NCBI GenBank assembly: GCA_964575675.1 | Contig: CAZNRY010000069.1 | Location: forward strand, 1 to 19,227 | Direction: 5' to 3' | Length of the DNA stretch: 19,227 nt | From: CAZNRY01 sp964575675 | Lineage (GTDB): Bacteria > Eisenbacteria > RBG-16-71-46 > CAIMUX01 > VGJL01 | In this document: one piece after another, positions 15,666 to 19,227 of the stretch | How the letters are laid out: the number at the start of each line of letters is the position of its first letter | Numbering within the stretch: position 1 is the first letter of the stretch | Program-made: the position numbers and the translations under genes | The notes under the pieces: model-generated | The model's database searches: none | What the model was told of the DNA's origin: nothing | Seen by the model: only the letters and a program-made list of their open reading frames with translations

Positions 15666-15698
15666 GCGGGGCCACGCGCGAGACGACCGTGGCCCCGC
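15666..15698 (+). other. Intercistronic hairpin within the cytochrome operon
   Basis: A perfect 11-bp stem (15666-15676 with 15688-15698, 9 of 11 pairs G-C) with an 11-base loop lies in the 101-base gap between the 13-heme and NapC-like genes, without a T run. It could stabilise the upstream mRNA or modulate downstream expression. A TTGACA (15656-15661) precedes it but lacks a credible -10. Confidence 0.5.
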
Positions 15699-15733
15699 TG
15701 CGCGATAGGGGGGAAGGGCGGATGGAGGGATAG

Positions 15734-17170
15734 ATGACCAGACTGTCTTCTGGGGTTCGGGACTTCATTCTGCGTACGACGCGCCACCCGCTGGGTTTCA
15801 TCGGAGTGAACCTCACGACCTTGGCCGGAGCTCTTCTGGCCGTCCTGCTCATCGCGTCCCTGATGGGTGCGGAGGCGAACCCCTACCTCGGCGCGGTGAC
15901 ATTCCTCGTCCTGCCGGCAATATTCATCTTCGGACTGGTCCTGATCCCGATCGGCTCGTGGCGGCACCGGCGGCGGCTCGCCCGCACCGGCGCGACCGAG
16001 CCGCTCTTTCCGATTTACGATCTGAACCTGCCGCACATGCGCCATCGGCTCACCGTGGTGGCGGCCCTTACGGTCGTGAACATGACGATCCTTGCGATTG
16101 TCGCCTACAAGGGGATCGAGTTCATGGACTCGGTCACGTTTTGTGGACAGACCTGTCATCCGGTGATGAAGCCCGAGTTCATGGTCTACAGCGTCTCTCC
16201 CCACTCGCGCGTGCGCTGCATCGACTGTCACATCGGCCCCGGGGCTTCGTGGTTCGTGAAGAGCAAACTCTCGGGGACCCGGCAGGTCTTCAAGCAGATT
16301 CTCGGGACCTGGCCGCGGCCCATCGAGACGCCTGTGGCCAACCTGCGGCCCTCGCGTGACACCTGCGAGCAGTGCCACTGGCCCGGCAAGTTCCACGGCG
16401 ACAAGATCCTCGTCCGGGCCCACTACCAGGAAGACGAGAGGAACACGGCCCTGAAGAACGTCCTGCTGCTGAAGGTCGGCGGCGGGAACGCGGAATCCGG
16501 GTTCAGTCGGGGGATCCACTGGCACGTGACGAACAAGGTCTACTATAGATCCGACGAGAAGCGCGAGTTCATCCCGTGGGTGCGCGTCGAGCGCGGCGAC
16601 GGCTCCGTGACCGAGTACCTGAACGCCGGGATGGAGACGCTGCCGGACAGCATCGCGGGACGTCCGGAGCGGCTGATGGATTGCGTCGATTGCCACAACA
16701 GGCCCACGCACATCTACCGTCTGCCTGCCCGCGCGGTGGACGAGGCGATGGCCTCCGGCGAACTGTCGGTCGATCTGCCCTTCATCAAGCGCGAGGCGAT
16801 GGCCGCCCTCTCGGCAAACTACCCGGACGGCGATGCGGCGCGGCGCGGGATCTCCTCGGCGCTTACCGGCTTCTACGCAGCGAGCTACCCCGAGTTCATC
16901 GCCAATCAGCCCGACAAGGTCGAGAAGGCGATCGCGGGAGTGCAGGCGATCTGGTCGCGCTACGTCTATCCCGAAAATCACATCACATGGGGAACCTATC
17001 CCGATCACATTGGGCACCAGGACTTCACCGGATGCTTCCGCTGCCATGACGAGGAACACGTTTCGAAGGACGGCAGGACGATCTCGCAGGATTGCACGAC
17101 GTGCCACAGCCTGCTCGCCGCGGAAGAGGAGAATCCGGAAGTCCTGAAGACCCTGTTCCCGGAGCAATGA
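15734..17170 (+). CDS. NapC/NirT-like membrane-anchored multiheme quinol dehydrogenase
   Basis: 478 aa. Three hydrophobic helices, ~22-44, 51-74 and 106-126, the last directly before the first heme site as in NapC/NirT/NrfH proteins, which oxidise quinol and pass electrons to periplasmic cytochromes. Heme sites: an unusual CX3CH (C137GQTC141H142, followed by PVMKPEF with a candidate Met ligand), then CXXCH at C162, C211, C317, C434 and C454. SPHSRVRCIDCHIGPG is a family hallmark. The two extra helices at the N-terminus and the long region carrying hemes 5-6 make it larger than classic NapC (~200 aa). GGAGGG at 15724-15729, 4 bases before the ATG. Likely the quinone-linked entry or exit of the conduit. 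Confidence 0.9.
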   Translation: MTRLSSGVRDFILRTTRHPLGFIGVNLTTLAGALLAVLLIASLMGAEANPYLGAVTFLVLPAIFIFGLVLIPIGSWRHRRRLARTGATEPLFPIYDLNLPHMRHRLTVVAALTVVNMTILAIVAYKGIEFMDSVTFCGQTCHPVMKPEFMVYSVSPHSRVRCIDCHIGPGASWFVKSKLSGTRQVFKQILGTWPRPIETPVANLRPSRDTCEQCHWPGKFHGDKILVRAHYQEDERNTALKNVLLLKVGGGNAESGFSRGIHWHVTNKVYYRSDEKREFIPWVRVERGDGSVTEYLNAGMETLPDSIAGRPERLMDCVDCHNRPTHIYRLPARAVDEAMASGELSVDLPFIKREAMAALSANYPDGDAARRGISSALTGFYAASYPEFIANQPDKVEKAIAGVQAIWSRYVYPENHITWGTYPDHIGHQDFTGCFRCHDEEHVSKDGRTISQDCTTCHSLLAAEEENPEVLKTLFPEQ

Positions 17171-17230
17171 GACGGAATCGAATCGAAGGCGGCCGCCCGA
17201 GTGACGGGATCGAACCGTAGAGAGGGATAC

Positions 17231-19225
17231 GTGCTGAAGCCATTGCACATCAAGAGGGAAGCCCCCGTCATCGCGGCGGTCCTGTCGTTGCTGCTTCTGT
17301 TCGCCGCCGGTGCCCTGGGAGCGGTCACGAACGAGGAGTGCCTGGAGTGCCACTCGGATCCCAGCCTCGTCAAGGTCGGAGCCGACAGTGTGACGATCAA
17401 GCTTTACGTCGGCGCGACGGAGTTCGGCAGTTCCGTCCACGGCGGGTTCGCGTGCGCCGATTGCCACGCGGACGCCGTCGCGATCCCCCATCCAGACGCG
17501 CTCGCGAAGGTGGACTGCTCGACCTGCCACGTGGATGTGCAGGAGCAGTACCTCACGAGCATCCACGGGAAGGCGGCGTCCGCCGGCAACGCCGATGCGC
17601 CGCGCTGCTCGGACTGCCACGGGACGCACACGATCCTTCCTGCATCGAACCCGGCGTCCAGCGTGCACCCGCAGAAGATCGCCGGCACCTGCGCGCGCTG
17701 CCATGCCGATCCGAAGCTCGTCGAGAAGAACGACATCCCGGCGAAGGCGCCGGTCGATGCATACATGAAAAGCGTTCATGGGCGTGCCCTCTTCGTCGAC
17801 GGGAATCCCGACGCCCCGATCTGCAGCACATGCCATCCAGCGCACACGATGCTCGCGCCGAATGATCCGGCGAGCACGATCAACCGGATGAACATCCCGA
17901 CGACATGCTCGATGTGCCACGCAGAGATCACGGAAGTCTACAGCCAGAGCATCCACGGCGCTGCCGCAGCGCGCGGGGTCGGCGACTCCCCCGTCTGCAC
18001 CGACTGCCACGGAGAGCACGACATCAAGGGGCCGAGCGATCCGCTCTCCTCCGTATTCCCCGCCAACATCGCCAAGACCACCTGCACGCGATGTCACGAG
18101 TCGCTCGTGCTCGCACGGCGATACGGATTCAACACCGACCGGATCGCGACCTTCCGCGAGACCTACCATGGTCTGGCGAGCAAGAAGGGGGCGCTGAACG
18201 TCGCGAACTGCGCATCGTGCCACGGGATCCACAACATCTTCCGGAGCAGCGACCCGCGCTCGACCGTGCACGCGGCGAATCTCCAGAAGACCTGCGGGAC
18301 GTGCCACCCCGATGCGAGCGCTCGATTCGCATCGATCCAGGTCCACCCGACGATTTCAGGAGACGGCACGGCTGTCGCCACGCGCCGTCCGCGAGACATC
18401 GCGAAATCGATCTATGTCGTCATGCTGCTCGCCGTGATCGGCGGGATGGCGGCCCACAACCTCGTGATCTGGCTCTACCACGTGGTCGAGAAGAGGCGCC
18501 GCGAGCTCGGACAGGCGCGCGTGAGGCGCTTCTCGCGTTTCGAGGCCGCGGAGCACCTGATCCTCTTGACGAGCTTCTTCACCCTCGTCTTCACCGGTTT
18601 CGCGCTCAAGTTCCCCGATTCGGGATGGGTGAACCTGACCGAGCAGTTCGGGTTGAGCGAGACGCTCCGCGGGATTGTCCACCGGGTTGCCGCCGTCGCA
18701 ATGATCGCGGTGTCCCTCACGCACCTCGGCTTCCTGCTCTTCACGCGCCGCGGACGCCGCGAGCTCATCGCGGTGATGCCCCGGATGCGGGACGTGACCG
18801 ACTTCGTCCGGAACATGGAGTACCACCTCCGCCTTCGGAAGGAGAGACCCACCTTCGCCCACTTCGACTACATGGAGAAGGCGGAATACCTCGCGCTGAT
18901 CTGGGGCACGGCCGTTATGGTCTTCACCGGGTTCGTGCTCTGGTTTCCGACCTTCTTCACGCGGTTCATGCCAGCGTGGATCTTCGAGGTCTCGGAGGTC
19001 GTTCACTACTACGAGGCATGGCTCGCCTTCCTCGCGATCGTGGTCTGGCACTTCTTCTTCGTGATCTTCCACCCAGACTCCGCCCCCCTGAACCTGACCC
19101 TCCTCGACGGCAAGACGACCGTCGAGCAAGCGCTCCACCGACACGGGCACCTGGGTGAGGGGCACGAGATCGAGTACCCGAAGGACGGGCAGGGGCGGAC
19201 GGACGGGCCGGAGAAGCCTCACTAG
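17231..19225 (+). CDS. Undecaheme cytochrome c fused to cytochrome b561-like domain
   Basis: 664 aa. An N-terminal membrane/signal segment (~12-31), then 11 CXXCH sites: C37, C75, C96, C126, C154, C198, C226, C256, C285, C327, C355. Residues ~107-360 comprise four related two-heme modules (Ser/Tyr-x-His-Gly, then CxxCHxxH, then TCxxCH). The C-terminal ~390-615 is a five-helix di-heme cytochrome b-like domain (helices ~393-417, 441-461, 482-504, 551-574, 590-614) with candidate heme His at 442, 484, 498, 592 and 607, resembling the formate dehydrogenase gamma/b561 superfamily. It should transfer electrons between quinone and periplasmic hemes. GTG at 17231 is chosen because GAGGGATAC precedes it just as GAGGGATAG precedes the neighbouring gene start; an upstream GTG at 17201 would have no such site. 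Last gene seen; the operon may continue beyond the window. Confidence 0.9.
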   Translation: MLKPLHIKREAPVIAAVLSLLLLFAAGALGAVTNEECLECHSDPSLVKVGADSVTIKLYVGATEFGSSVHGGFACADCHADAVAIPHPDALAKVDCSTCHVDVQEQYLTSIHGKAASAGNADAPRCSDCHGTHTILPASNPASSVHPQKIAGTCARCHADPKLVEKNDIPAKAPVDAYMKSVHGRALFVDGNPDAPICSTCHPAHTMLAPNDPASTINRMNIPTTCSMCHAEITEVYSQSIHGAAAARGVGDSPVCTDCHGEHDIKGPSDPLSSVFPANIAKTTCTRCHESLVLARRYGFNTDRIATFRETYHGLASKKGALNVANCASCHGIHNIFRSSDPRSTVHAANLQKTCGTCHPDASARFASIQVHPTISGDGTAVATRRPRDIAKSIYVVMLLAVIGGMAAHNLVIWLYHVVEKRRRELGQARVRRFSRFEAAEHLILLTSFFTLVFTGFALKFPDSGWVNLTEQFGLSETLRGIVHRVAAVAMIAVSLTHLGFLLFTRRGRRELIAVMPRMRDVTDFVRNMEYHLRLRKERPTFAHFDYMEKAEYLALIWGTAVMVFTGFVLWFPTFFTRFMPAWIFEVSEVVHYYEAWLAFLAIVVWHFFFVIFHPDSAPLNLTLLDGKTTVEQALHRHGHLGEGHEIEYPKDGQGRTDGPEKPH

Positions 19226-19227
19226 CC

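Noticed and set aside
15656..15684. Internal promoter before the NapC-like gene
   Set aside because: TTGACA is perfect but no -10-like hexamer occurs at 16-18 bases and the spacer is occupied by the stable hairpin.
15608..18346. 912-codon open frame on the minus strand
   Set aside because: Antisense to the NapC-like gene and the undecaheme region; low-complexity Arg/Val/Asp sequence with no recognisable fold, while the plus strand carries clear helices and heme sites.

Overview
The window is GC-rich (visibly strong G/C at third codon positions) and comes from a Gram-negative, diderm, anaerobically respiring or electron-exchanging bacterium: it encodes outer-membrane-type lipoproteins, a signal-peptide-bearing beta-barrel, Tat-exported proteins and six multiheme c-type cytochromes. 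The style (Cys-rich GACC repeat secreted proteins, collagen-like lipoprotein cytochrome, hairpin terminators) resembles uncultivated FCB-like lineages such as Candidatus Eisenbacteria, but I cannot prove the taxon from this sequence alone. No tRNA, rRNA, CRISPR array or mobile element was recognised.

Layout. (A) 73-1944, minus: an APC-type permease fused to a universal-stress-protein-like domain. (B) 2051-6458, plus: a four-gene set, divergent from A, encoding a Tat-exported DUF362 protein, a NapH/NapG-like polyferredoxin fusion, a soluble PAS histidine kinase and a NarL/LuxR response regulator. (C) 6866-8062 and 8363-9313, plus: two paralogous secreted proteins with an N-terminal beta-rich-looking domain, 5 and 3 copies of a ~41-residue Cys-rich GACC repeat, and an almost identical C-terminal tail TTWGxIKxxYR; each has its own intrinsic terminator. 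(D) 9432-10526, minus: a hexaheme lipoprotein with a collagen-like stalk. (E) 11004-11570, plus: a small tetraheme cytochrome c554-like protein with its own terminator. (F) 12047-19225, plus: a five-gene cytochrome operon (octaheme lipoprotein, outer-membrane beta-barrel, 13-heme cytochrome, membrane-anchored NapC/NirT-like hexaheme quinol dehydrogenase, and an 11-heme/cytochrome-b fusion) preceded by a good sigma70-like promoter and a structured ~160-nt leader.

How it may work together. Across D-F I count 48 c-type heme motifs (47 CXXCH and one CX3CH), 38 of them in the operon. The order inner-membrane quinone-linked cytochromes (NapC-like and cytochrome b fusion), periplasmic 13-heme carrier, barrel, and lipoprotein cytochromes is what a trans-envelope electron conduit of porin-cytochrome type would require. 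The barrel and the two flanking cytochromes do not look like close copies of MtrCAB, so this is my best candidate for a poorly described system: an extracellular electron transfer pathway with possible accessory surface proteins (GACC repeat proteins, collagen-stalk cytochrome). The function is inferred from architecture and gene order; terminal acceptor and direction of electron flow are unknown.
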